64,000 nt of DNA from positions 372,001-436,000 of the forward strand of contig CBDBDN010000005.1 of the NCBI GenBank assembly GCA_965203855.1. Direction: 5' to 3'. Positions 1 to 7,710 of this stretch are shown piece by piece. A program made the position numbers and the translations under genes. Position 1 is the stretch's first letter; every line of letters begins with the position of its first letter. The notes under the pieces were generated by a model, which was not told the DNA's origin, did no database searches, and worked only from the letters and a program-made list of their open reading frames with translations. The stretch comes from Bin87 sp965203855. GTDB taxonomy: Bacteria > Chloroflexota > Dehalococcoidia > Lucifugimonadales > UBA3495.

Positions 1-802
1 AATCACTGGTCGGCAGCAAAAACTCGCCGGCCACGTCGTCGCAAAATCGTTCAATCACGCTGCTTCCTTGCGCGCTGCCTACGCCGGTCTGCCCCAGCAG
101 CAAATGCACCGTCTCATGCAGCAATGTGAATGACCATGCCGGGCGGGCGTCCTGGTCATTAATAACTATAAAGGGCGCTACCGTATCGGCGATAGAAAAC
201 CCGCGAAAAACATTCGTGTCCATTGCGGTATGATAGTTGCCCAAATCACCCTTAATCAGTACGAATATACCTGCTTTTTCCGCACTCATCCGCAGCAGAT
301 TAAAGGCAGCGGACGCATTGGGCTGCGCCCGGTATGTCGCCAAGTCAACTTCCAGCAGGTGTTGCAGCGATGCCAGGACAGCCGCTGGCCCATCCCCAAT
401 GGTGTGCGCGCCAATGAAATCCAGAGGCTCGGCTTCGTCTTCTTCATCCAGGACGGAGCGCACCATGCTTTGCCGTGCCCGCACATCCCGCACCAGCGCA
501 TCCAGCAAGGCTTCGTCCGCAGCTGAATGCTCTGCCGGCAAAGTGCGAAAATCTACTCCCCGATCCCCTTTCGCCGGCGGCTGCGACAAGTAGAAAGCGA
601 GCAGCGGACGGCGGTACTGCTGCGACATTTTGACCAGCCGGCTGCGGCTTGGTTCCGCTGCGCCCGTTTCCAAAGCGGCGAGTTTGCTTACCGCTGAGGA
701 TCGCCCAGAGTCGCTGAGTCCCAATTTACGGGCTGCTTCCTCTGGCGTCAGACCGGCGGTTTCCCGCGCCCAAACTAGTATTTCCGGGTTAACCCTGGGC
801 AT
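1..802 (-). CDS. XRE-family HTH / ImmA-IrrE metallo-endopeptidase protein (C-terminus cut by window edge)
   Basis: Reading the minus strand from 802, at least 267 codons are open to the window edge. The N-terminus (MPRVNPEILVWARETAGL) is typical of the fusion of an XRE-type helix-turn-helix with an ImmA/IrrE zinc peptidase. Residues 1-60 carry the HTH-like region, and an HExxH zinc motif (HETVH) lies near residues 229-233, followed by a conserved acidic residue in the segment ending EFLLPTS. Family members cleave or sense repressors and often act as the regulator half of toxin-antitoxin or mobile-element switches; the partner, often a PIN-like DUF4411 protein, would lie to the left and is not visible. 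An in-frame ATG at 838 is an alternative start; neither start has a clear ribosome binding site. Confidence 0.85.
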   Translation of the reverse strand, partial: MPRVNPEILVWARETAGLTPEEAARKLGLSDSGRSSAVSKLAALETGAAEPSRSRLVKMSQQYRRPLLAFYLSQPPAKGDRGVDFRTLPAEHSAADEALLDALVRDVRARQSMVRSVLDEEDEAEPLDFIGAHTIGDGPAAVLASLQHLLEVDLATYRAQPNASAAFNLLRMSAEKAGIFVLIKGDLGNYHTAMDTNVFRGFSIADTVAPFIVINDQDARPAWSFTLLHETVHLLLGQTGVGSAQGSSVIERFCDDVAGEFLLPTSD

Positions 803-912
803 TTCAGACACGCCATACTTGGTAGCGGATAGCGGCATTATAGGGAACGATGCCAAAATCTGCCAGGATTGCTTATCTACTCCGACCTGGCCGTATCGGC
901 GACGCGATACGG

Positions 913-1626
913 TCAACCACTAACATACTCCCGCACCGCCTCCAATACCCCCACAAAATCCGTAAATGGCCGCCAGGCGATCCCCGCCGCATCGCACAGC
1001 TCGGCCAATTGCCGGTGGGCCAGGACGGCATCGGCAATCTCCGCCGCCTCAAAATCGGAGCGGCCGTCGCCCATAAAGAATACATAATGCCCGGCATCTT
1101 GGAACTGCCGCACGATGCGCGCCTTGCTGTTGCCCCGTTCCGGCGCATCCGGGTAGGGGAAATCGTAGCGATAGCCGGCGATGCGCCCGGCATCGTCAAA
1201 GTCGGTCGCTACGGCGTACACCGGAATAGCGGGGCCGCCGATGCCGTCCAGCAGGGCCTGGATGTAAAAGTCCAGGCCCTGGCTGACAATCACCAACGGA
1301 ATATCCCATTGTCGGCAGAAGTGCCAGAGTTCGGCGAAACCGGGGCGGAAATCGGCGTTGGCCCGCACGAAATCCTGCATCTCCCTTTTGGATGCCGTTA
1401 TATCCAGGAAAGTGATTTCCTGGTAATCCTTCAGCGACAGTTCGCCGTCGCGAAACCGCTGCCGCACTTCCTGCCAGTTGGGAGCTCCGAACCGATGCAG
1501 CAGCAGCTCGGCCACATTCTGCACGGCGGCGGTGTCGTCAAAGTCGGTAAGCACCGCCGGCGGCCGGACGGAACAAGCGTCGTTCCCGCCGGCCCGGTTC
1601 GGGTTGGCGTCAGTGTCAGCGTTCAC
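913..1626 (-). CDS. HAD-superfamily phosphatase (MtnX/phosphoserine-phosphatase-like)
   Basis: A 237-residue HAD hydrolase. The nucleophile motif is DFDDT near the N-terminus, with a Ser motif in IVSQGLDFY, a downstream Lys (NSKARIV) and motif IV MGDGRSD. The alpha-helical cap and the DFDDT/GDGRSD pair fit the HAD-IB group that includes MtnX (2-hydroxy-3-keto-5-methylthiopentenyl-1-phosphate phosphatase) and phosphoserine phosphatases; the exact substrate is not clear. I chose GTG at 1626, overlapping the purE stop by 11 bases, because longer starts would overlap purE by 53 bases. The N-terminus has a short Asp/Ala/Asn low-complexity run seen in several other proteins here. Confidence 0.75.
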   Translation of the reverse strand: MNADTDANPNRAGGNDACSVRPPAVLTDFDDTAAVQNVAELLLHRFGAPNWQEVRQRFRDGELSLKDYQEITFLDITASKREMQDFVRANADFRPGFAELWHFCRQWDIPLVIVSQGLDFYIQALLDGIGGPAIPVYAVATDFDDAGRIAGYRYDFPYPDAPERGNSKARIVRQFQDAGHYVFFMGDGRSDFEAAEIADAVLAHRQLAELCDAAGIAWRPFTDFVGVLEAVREYVSG

Positions 1627-2074
1627 GGAGGGACTGCCGGTACTGGTCCAGGGCGTCGCGGATCGCATCGTACTTCAGCGCCAGAATTGCGGCGGCGAAG
1701 TAGGCGGCGTTGCGCGCGCCCCAGCCGCCGACCGCCATCGCCGCTACCGGAATGCCCGGCGGCATCTGCGCGGTGGACAGCAGCGCATCCCAGCCGTTCA
1801 GCTCGCTGGAAGTCAGCGGAATGCCAATCACCGGCAGGGTGGTTTGGCCGGCCAAGGCGCCGGCCAGCGCCGCCGAGCCGCCGGCGGCGGCAATCAGCAC
1901 TTCGATGCCCCGTTCCCGCGCGGCGGCGGCGTATTCGTGGACGCGTTCCGGCGTGCGGTGCGCCGACATTACCCGGACTTCGTAGTCAATGCCCAGGGAT
2001 TCCAGAGTGTTGACGGTGGGTTGAACCGCATCCTCATCGGACGCGCTCCCCATAATTACTGCTACCAGGGGCAA
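1616..2074 (-). CDS. purE: N5-carboxyaminoimidazole ribonucleotide mutase PurE
   Basis: PurE class I converts N5-CAIR to CAIR in purine synthesis. The 152-residue protein is close to the usual 160. It shows MGSASDED at residues 8-15, SAHRTPE near 38, the phosphate-binding AAGGSAALAGALAG segment near 62-75, and the family segment around VGGWGARNAAYFAA. The start is TTG, supported by AGGAGG ten bases upstream. The same GGAGGAACCATC-TTG arrangement recurs before the siroheme reductase at 56016. The PurK partner is not in the window. It heads a minus-strand block that also holds purD and guaA, with two unrelated small genes in between. Confidence 0.95.
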   Translation of the reverse strand: MPLVAVIMGSASDEDAVQPTVNTLESLGIDYEVRVMSAHRTPERVHEYAAAARERGIEVLIAAAGGSAALAGALAGQTTLPVIGIPLTSSELNGWDALLSTAQMPPGIPVAAMAVGGWGARNAAYFAAAILALKYDAIRDALDQYRQSLRER

Positions 2075-2166
2075 GATGGTTCCTCCTGTATTGGTTGGTA
2101 TCGGTATCGGTTGCGTTTTACCCGATGCTAATAGTGAAAGCGACAGGATGCTGCGCCTGTTTCGGA

Positions 2167-2622
2167 TTAGTCGTCGTCGTCATCGCTGTCGTCATCATCG
2201 TCATCAATGTCGGCGATGTCGCGGAAGGCGTCCAGCAAGGCGTCCTGTATCTCCGCCGGCTCGTCCTCAATTTCCTCGTCCTGCACGATGATATAGCCGG
2301 AATCGTCCTCGTCAATGCCGATGCGTACCGCCAGCTCGACGGGGCTGCCGTCATACCAGAACAGGATGTACACGATCTCCTCGTCCGATTCGTCATCGGC
2401 CACATCATCATCGTCAAAGTCATACTCCCAGGAACGCTTGACGATGATGCGGCCGGCGTCGTCCAGCAGCGTGGAGTTCATCTGCTCCAGCAGGCTGGCG
2501 ATGTCCAGGTTCCCGGCGTAGTTTTCCAGCAGCCTGCGCCGTTCATTAAAGTCGGCCAACAGCGGGCTGTAATCGCGCGCCATGCTGGCGCGCAGCCGGT
2601 TCAGTTCATCCTGCCAAGCCAT
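2167..2622 (-). CDS. Hypothetical protein with poly-aspartate C-terminus
   Basis: 151 residues, no recognised family. The first 60 residues are helical and charged (MAWQDELNRLRASMARDY), the middle is strand-rich, and the last 20 residues are almost all Asp/Ser. A second acidic run (DFDDDDVADDESDEE) lies near 90. The protein is strongly acidic overall. GGAGGAA lies eight bases before the ATG, so translation looks real. It sits between purE and another unknown gene on the same strand. A DNA-mimic or metal/protein-binding role is possible but only a guess. Confidence 0.7.
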   Translation of the reverse strand: MAWQDELNRLRASMARDYSPLLADFNERRRLLENYAGNLDIASLLEQMNSTLLDDAGRIIVKRSWEYDFDDDDVADDESDEEIVYILFWYDGSPVELAVRIGIDEDDSGYIIVQDEEIEDEPAEIQDALLDAFRDIADIDDDDDDSDDDDD

Positions 2623-2703
2623 TGGAGTTCCTCCGTAGAGTAGAAATTGAGGAGTGAAATCGTGGAGTTGAAATTTGATGACACCGCCGCAAAACAGATG
2701 CGG

Positions 2704-3195
2704 CTATTCGTCGTCGCCGTGGTCCGGAGATTGATGCCATATTATAGCCACATTGAGCTGCCGGGCGGTTTCTGCGATTTCCTCCGGCCAATCGCCGTAG
2801 TGCGTAACCAGAAAAGCCTGCGTCCTGACTCCGGTAACTCGGTTGATGACGGCGGCGCGGCGGGCGGCGGTTTCCAGGTCGCCCCGGTTGAATGTAATGG
2901 AACATTCGCCAACCAGCAGCAAGTCGGCATGGTCGTCATCAGCGATGTCGCGGGCGATGATGTCGGCGTACAAGCCATCCAGGAATTCGTCGCGCGTAAT
3001 CAGCCCGTCCCCACGCGCCTGCAAAAGCTGCACCTTGATGCGTTCCCGGTCGGCAAGTACCGCCAAAAGCGGACATTGGTCCAGAATTATGCCGATTTCA
3101 TCACGGCAGTAATCTGCGTAGTCAACGGCGTCCCAATATGCTATATCGCGGCTAATGCTCCGCTGTGTGCGGGTGATTTCGGAAATGGCAGTCAT
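2704..3195 (-). CDS. Hypothetical protein, possible PD-(D/E)XK-like (DUF3782-type) domain
   Basis: 163 residues. The C-terminal half contains LLLVGECSITFNRGDLETAA followed by a segment beginning RRAAVINRVTG. This resembles proteins with a strand ending in a conserved Glu and a downstream 'DLERAxRRAxLL' helix, found in DUF3782-like, restriction-endonuclease-fold families. The N-terminal half is helical and charged. A 9-bp inverted repeat (GGCGCCGGC/GCCGGCGCC) lies 20-45 bases upstream, between this gene and purD, without a T-run. The function is unknown; the fold assignment is tentative. Confidence 0.65.
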   Translation of the reverse strand: MTAISEITRTQRSISRDIAYWDAVDYADYCRDEIGIILDQCPLLAVLADRERIKVQLLQARGDGLITRDEFLDGLYADIIARDIADDDHADLLLVGECSITFNRGDLETAARRAAVINRVTGVRTQAFLVTHYGDWPEEIAETARQLNVAIIWHQSPDHGDDE

Positions 3196-3285
3196 ATCGC
3201 TGGTTCCAATGGGGGCGCCGGCTTATTTTGCGGATGGCGCCGGCGTTGCAATATCCCCGCTTAATACTATCACAAGCCTAGCAGC

Positions 3286-4599
3286 TTATTGGGCCACCGG
3301 GGCCGGCAATTCGGCAATGTCCCGCCGGCAGTAAGCGCCCTGGAAACTGATGCCGTCAATCCGGCTGTACGCCAGCCGCCGGGCATCGGCCACGGTGGCG
3401 CCGCAGCCCACCGCGCACAGCACCCTTCCGCCGGCGGTTACCGGGCGGTTGTCGGCATCAGGATTGACGCCGGCGCAAAACACCAGGCTGCCGCCCGTTC
3501 CCGCATCGCTGTGAATATCAACTCCAGCGGCAGCATCAACATCCAGCCCGGATACCGGGCAGCCCGTCCGGTAAGGGCCGGGGTAGCCGCCGGACGCCAG
3601 CACTACGCCCACCGTCGTCCGGGGTGACCATTCTACGGGCGGCGCATCGTCCAGCGACCCGTTGGCGCAGGCCAGCATCACCGCCGCCGGGTCGGTAAGC
3701 AGCTGCGGCATAATTACCTGCGTTTCCGGGTCGCCAAAGCGGCAGTTGAATTCCAGGACGCGCGGGCCGGCGTCGGTAAGCATCAGCCCGCAGTACAACG
3801 CTCCGCGATAGGGGCAGCCGCGCCGGCCCATCTCGGCAATCACCGGCAGCATAAAGTCGCGGCGGATCCGTTCCGCCAGCGCGTCATTCCAGAAATGGGG
3901 CGGCCCGTAGCTGCCCATCCCGCCGGTGTTGGGGCCGGTATCTCCGTCGCCGGCGCGCTTGTAATCCGTAGCGGCTGCCACTGCCGAAAGGTTGACGCCG
4001 TCGGTGAACCCGAAAACGCTTACTTCCGCGCCCCGTATCCAATCCTCCACCACGATAGTATTGCCGGCATCGCCGAATATGCGCTCGGCCATACACGCTT
4101 GGACGGCGGCCCTGGCGTCGGTCGGAGTGGCGCACATTGCCACGCCTTTGCCGGCGGCCAACCCGTCGGCTTTCACCACCAGCGGACGATTGGCGGCGTC
4201 AATGTAGCGCAGGGCGGCGTCCGGGTCGTCAAAGACCCGGTAATTTGGACCGGTAACGCCGGCGGCGTCCATCACATCCCGCGCAAAACTTTTGCTGGAT
4301 TCCAGCCGCGCCGCCGCTTGCGACGGCCCAAATACGGGAATGCCGGCGGCATTGAGCCGATCCGCCAGCCCCATCGCCAGCGGAACCTCCGGCCCTACCG
4401 CTACCAGGCCAACCGCATAAGACGCAGCCGCGGCTACGATGCCGTCAAGGTCGGTTTCGGCCACCGGCAGATTCGTTCCCAGCTGCGCCGTGCCGTAGTT
4501 GCCGGGGGCGGTCAGCAGCTCCGTAACCACGGGCGACCGGCGCAGCCGCCAGGCCAGGGCGTGTTCCCGTCCGCCGGAGCCGATTACCAGGACGCGCAT
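3286..4599 (-). CDS. purD: Phosphoribosylamine-glycine ligase PurD
   Basis: GAR synthetase joins phosphoribosylamine and glycine using ATP. The 437-residue length is typical. It shows the N-terminal GSGGREHALAW, the ATP-grasp loop KADGLAAGKGV, the NTGGMGSYGPP loop, and the metal/phosphate segment FNCRFGDPETQ. It starts six bases after the stop of guaA in transcript order, so guaA and purD are very likely co-transcribed. The sequence is intact. Confidence 0.96.
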   Translation of the reverse strand: MRVLVIGSGGREHALAWRLRRSPVVTELLTAPGNYGTAQLGTNLPVAETDLDGIVAAAASYAVGLVAVGPEVPLAMGLADRLNAAGIPVFGPSQAAARLESSKSFARDVMDAAGVTGPNYRVFDDPDAALRYIDAANRPLVVKADGLAAGKGVAMCATPTDARAAVQACMAERIFGDAGNTIVVEDWIRGAEVSVFGFTDGVNLSAVAAATDYKRAGDGDTGPNTGGMGSYGPPHFWNDALAERIRRDFMLPVIAEMGRRGCPYRGALYCGLMLTDAGPRVLEFNCRFGDPETQVIMPQLLTDPAAVMLACANGSLDDAPPVEWSPRTTVGVVLASGGYPGPYRTGCPVSGLDVDAAAGVDIHSDAGTGGSLVFCAGVNPDADNRPVTAGGRVLCAVGCGATVADARRLAYSRIDGISFQGAYCRRDIAELPAPVAQ

Positions 4600-4605
4600 C
4601 GCCGG

Positions 4606-6162
4606 CTACTCCCATTCAATAGTGCCGGGCGGCTTGCTGGTAATGTCATAAACCACCCGATTCACCCCGTCCACTTCGTTGACGATGCGGCTGCTGATGC
4701 GGGCCAGCACCTCGTAAGGCAGGCGCACCCAGTCCGCAGTCATCGCATCCTCGGAATTGACGGCGCGGATGACGCAGGCGTAGCCGTAAGTGCGGTAGTC
4801 GCCCATCACGCCCACTGTGCGGTTGTCGGTGAGTACGGCGAAACTCTGCCAGATGTCCCGGTACAGGCCGGCGGCGGCAATTTCCTCCAGCACGATATAG
4901 TCGCAGCGGCGCAGCAAGTTCAGTTTCTCGGCGGTTACTTCGCCGATGATGCGGATGGCCAGGCCCGGCCCCGGAAAAGGCTGCCGATATACAATATCTT
5001 CCGGCAGGCCCAGCTCCAGGCCGATGGCGCGCACTTCATCTTTGAACAGATACCGCAGCGGCTCTACCAGCTCAAAGTCCATATGCTCCGGCAGTCCGCC
5101 CACATTGTGATGCGACTTGATACGCGCCGAGGCCCGGTTCTCCGGCGTTTCGCTCTCAATCACATCGGGATACAGCGTGCCTTGCGCCAGCCACTTCACA
5201 GCGTCAAGTTCGCCGGCGGCGTCCTCAAATACGCGGATGAATTCCTCGCCGATGGCTTTGCGCTTGCTTTCCGGGTCAGTTATCCCCGCCAGCCGGCGAA
5301 TGAAACGGGCTTCGGCGTCAACATAACGGAGGTCAAGCCCGAAGTTCCGTCGGAAAGTTTCCTGTACCTGTTCCGGTTCGCCTTGCCGCAGCAGCCCGTT
5401 GTTGACGAATATGCAGGTCAGCTGCGGCCCGATGGCCCGGTGCAGCAGCAGCGCCGCTACTGACGAATCCACGCCGCCGCTGAGAGCGCAGATTACCCGT
5501 TCCGCGCCCACCTGCTCCCGGATGCGGGCTATGCTGTCGGCAACGAAATTGCCGGGCGTCCAGTTCGGCGCGCAGCCGCAAATATCCCGCACAAAGTTAT
5601 GCAGAATCGTCGTGCCGTCCGGCGTATGCTGCACTTCGGGATGAAACTGCAACCCGTGCCACCGCCGCCCGTCGGATATGGCGGCGCAATCGGTGTTGGC
5701 GGTGCGGGCGACGGCGCGCATCCCGTCGGGCAACCGTTCCACTTGGTCACCGTGGCTCATCCATACCGGCATCCGGTCGGGCAGGCCGTCCAAGAGCCCA
5801 CCGCCTGGCCGGTCCGTAACTTCCAGTTCGGCGGAGCCGTACTCCCGGCGGTCGCCCGGCGCGACCGTTCCTCCCAGCCGCAATGCTAACGCCTGCATCC
5901 CGTAGCAGATGCCCAGCACGGGCAGCCGGCAGTCCAGTATCCATTCCGGGACTGCCGGCGCGCCGGGGTCGTACACGCTGGCCGGCCCGCCGGACAAGAT
6001 GACGCCTTTCGGATTGAGCCGGCCGACCGCATCCCAAGTCGCCCCGGCGGGAACGATTTCCGAGTACACGCTCAATTCACGCACCCGCCGGGCAATCAGA
6101 TGCGTGTACTGCGAGCCGAAATCAACGACTACGATAGCGTCCGGTTGGGTTGCGCCGTTCAT
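4606..6162 (-). CDS. guaA: GMP synthase (glutamine-hydrolysing)
   Basis: GuaA aminates XMP to GMP. The 518 residues include a class I glutamine amidotransferase domain (catalytic Cys in GICYGMQ, His in HPEVQHT), the ATP-pyrophosphatase P-loop SGGVDSS, and the C-terminal dimerisation domain ending SKPPGTIEWE. I chose ATG at 6162 (MNGATQPDAIVVVDFGSQYT); a longer in-frame extension upstream to 6282 lacks similarity to the family. Its first ~33 codons and upstream region are duplicated at 7332-7523. Confidence 0.95.
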   Translation of the reverse strand: MNGATQPDAIVVVDFGSQYTHLIARRVRELSVYSEIVPAGATWDAVGRLNPKGVILSGGPASVYDPGAPAVPEWILDCRLPVLGICYGMQALALRLGGTVAPGDRREYGSAELEVTDRPGGGLLDGLPDRMPVWMSHGDQVERLPDGMRAVARTANTDCAAISDGRRWHGLQFHPEVQHTPDGTTILHNFVRDICGCAPNWTPGNFVADSIARIREQVGAERVICALSGGVDSSVAALLLHRAIGPQLTCIFVNNGLLRQGEPEQVQETFRRNFGLDLRYVDAEARFIRRLAGITDPESKRKAIGEEFIRVFEDAAGELDAVKWLAQGTLYPDVIESETPENRASARIKSHHNVGGLPEHMDFELVEPLRYLFKDEVRAIGLELGLPEDIVYRQPFPGPGLAIRIIGEVTAEKLNLLRRCDYIVLEEIAAAGLYRDIWQSFAVLTDNRTVGVMGDYRTYGYACVIRAVNSEDAMTADWVRLPYEVLARISSRIVNEVDGVNRVVYDITSKPPGTIEWE

Positions 6163-6212
6163 AAAGCAAGCCTGCAATATCCTGAACTGAAAATCGGCAA
6201 AATGCGCCGCCC

Positions 6213-6242
6213 ATATTAGCACATCCGGCTCCGGCCCGGTAA
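6213..6242 (-). promoter_or_regulatory. Candidate guaA promoter
   Basis: On the minus strand TTACCG (6242-6237) and TAATAT (6218-6213) are separated by 18 bases, about 50 bases before the guaA start. The same segment is kept almost unchanged in the duplicate at 7460-7523, with fewer differences than in the copied coding part. No biochemical support; weak -35. Confidence 0.4.
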
Positions 6243-6302
6243 GCGAAAAATCCAGCGTCTCACCCGTCGTTCCAGACCCCAACCGTCATTACAACACCCC
6301 CA

Positions 6303-6345
6303 ACCATAGATTCCGGCTTTCGCCGGAATGACGGTGAATTGGGGA
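6303..6345 (+). repeat. REP-like palindromic head
   Basis: A copy of the dispersed head ATTCCGGCTTTCGCCGGAAT followed by GACGG. The 8-bp stem ATTCCGGC/GCCGGAAT has a TTTC loop. A degenerate inverted piece of the tail lies just upstream (6278-6300). Confidence 0.8.
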
Positions 6346-6393
6346 ATGACGATAGAGAGGCCGGAATCACGATTGGAGGGCCGGCTGCGGGAT

Positions 6394-6974
6394 TTACTGG
6401 CACCACATCATATTGGCCCAGCGGATGTACTGCCCGCCTCTGGCCGGAACGGCCGCTACCACCGCACTCAGGAGCCGGTAGCGGGTTGTGCCAACCTGTA
6501 CAAAATCAGAGTTGGGAGTGGTGTCTCCGGGACTCCAGGGCGTATCAGCAAATCTGACAAATTGCCCGGTGTTGGGAGCAAGGTAATAATTGTTGGGGCT
6601 GGTTCTGTGAAAGACCCGGCCCATTGCGAGTACGTATGTGTGGGGCGTCGTAAGAGTGCTCCGTGCGTAACCTTGCTGCCTGGTAAGACTTAAATCAACC
6701 TCATAGCGGGCGGGTATGGCATCTATGGCCGCGACATAACCGCTGCGTTCCAGCACAATCAGCCAGCCGCTGTCGCTGTTGCCGCAGTTATACGCCGCCT
6801 GTCCGTCGCGGACATTGTAGTAACGGGGCTGCTGCCCGTATTCCTGGCAAACCCGCTGCGTGTAAGTGTAGCCGCCTAGGCTGGTAGCTTTATCGGGGGG
6901 GGCAGAATTCCGATGGCGATGACGGCGGCGAAAATGCCGATGCCGGCCGCGGCTACTGCAATTTTACTCAACAT
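6394..6974 (-). pseudogene. Secreted protein A, out of frame at a C8 tract (possible phase-variable gene)
   Basis: AGGAGG lies ten bases before ATG 6974, and the first 26 codons encode a signal peptide (MLSKIAVAAAGIGIFAAVIA then IGILPPP). A run of eight C (plus-strand G 6895-6902) follows. With eight C the frame stops after 32 codons; six or nine C would join it to an open frame running to the TAA at 6394. That downstream frame (GGYTYTQRVCQEYGQQPRYY onward to a GGQYIRWANMMWCQ end) is clearly paralogous to the gene at 37330-37924, which breaks at the same place. The joined product would be about 193 residues, exported, of unknown family. The candidate promoter is at 7027-7055. Phase variation, a decayed gene, or a homopolymer assembly error are all possible. 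Confidence 0.7.
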
Positions 6975-7026
6975 GATGCTGTTTCCTCCTGGCGTCGGGA
7001 TAATTCCCATAGGTGCGCGGAGGCCG

Positions 7027-7055
7027 ATTATATCATAAGACAGTCCGGGTGTCGC
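7027..7055 (-). promoter_or_regulatory. Candidate promoter of secreted protein A
   Basis: On the minus strand GCGACA (7055-7050), 17 bases, then TATAAT (7032-7027), about 50 bases before the start at 6974. Confidence 0.5.
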
Positions 7056-7075
7056 AGCGGTCTATACCTCGGCAA

Positions 7076-7112
7076 AATCCAAAATCCCGTTCATCCCCTT
7101 TATTCATGCCAT
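7076..7112 (-). repeat. Solo 'GGCATGGATAAAGGGG' repeat, minus orientation
   Basis: The minus strand reads ATGGCATGAATAAAGGGGAT followed by a GGGAT-rich stretch. This is the same module that flanks the GxxExxY gene at 17.9-18.4 kb and recurs at 21.2, 34.8, 36.9, 39.8 and 41.0 kb. Confidence 0.75.
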
Positions 7113-7217
7113 CACCCCCCCGCCCTCAAATCACCGGGCCGGCATCCGGTTGCTCTACCGCAATCACGGTGATAGCATAACCCGCGCGGCAGTACGATAT
7201 ATTTTTAGGAGATAACG

Positions 7218-7330
7218 ATGCCATCCAGCAACCACAATCTGTTTGACCTTACCGGGCGCGTCGCCCTGATTACCGGCGGCAACGGCGGCCTCGGCCTGGC
7301 CATGGCCCTGGGGGTATCCCGCGCCGTTGC
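7218..7330 (+). pseudogene. Short-chain dehydrogenase 5' fragment
   Basis: AGGAG lies seven bases before ATG 7218. The first 33 residues (MPSSNHNLFDLTGRVALITG then GNGGLGLAMALG) are a standard SDR N-terminus with the TGGNGGLG nucleotide-binding loop. At about 7330 the SDR similarity stops and the sequence becomes the antisense of a guaA fragment, leaving a chimeric 90-codon frame. About 220 residues, including the YxxxK active site, are missing. Confidence 0.8.
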
Positions 7331-7331
7331 C

Positions 7332-7523
7332 CATGTACACGCTCAACTCCCGCACCCGCCGGGCAATCAGATGCGTGTACTGCGATCCGAAATCAACGAC
7401 TACTATAGCGTCCGGTTGGGCGGCGTCGTACATAAAGCAAGCCTGCAATATCCTAAACTGGAAATCGGCAAAATGCGCCGCCCATATTAGCACATCCGGC
7501 TCCGGCCCGGTAAGCGAAAAATC
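7332..7523 (-). pseudogene. Duplicate of guaA promoter region and first ~33 codons
   Basis: About 190 bases match 6063-6253 with only scattered differences. The copy reads the guaA upstream region, then a start-equivalent codon and DAIVVVDFGSQYTHLIARRV, and ends where the SDR fragment begins. It has the same orientation as guaA, so a 1.08-kb stretch with secreted protein A and the SDR fragment is bracketed by ~190-bp direct repeats. Confidence 0.9.
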
Positions 7524-7604
7524 CGTCGGCGTTTCCGGCAGGTGGTACAGTCAAATTATGAATCACTACCGGCCGGCGTATGTTTTCGCTATTCCGACGC
7601 CCCT

Positions 7605-7690
7605 AATCGGAATGACGGTTGGGGGTATTGACACCGATGGACAGGATGGACGGGATTTTGGATTCCGGCTTGCGCCGGCGTTGGGTGTCC
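7605..7690 (+). repeat. Composite of two dispersed repeats
   Basis: A tail unit GGAATGACGG is followed by ACACCGATGGACAGGATGGA and then a degenerate palindromic head. The same order of modules recurs elsewhere in the window. Confidence 0.75.
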
Positions 7691-7710
7691 TGCTGCGCTG
7701 ATGCCGTACA

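Noticed and set aside
850..2013. Long open frame opposite the HAD phosphatase and purE
   Set aside because: Antisense shadow of two recognisable genes; composition (Arg/Pro/His-rich) is non-protein-like.
3895..5463. 522-codon plus-strand open frame
   Set aside because: Antisense of purD and guaA, which carry clear motifs.
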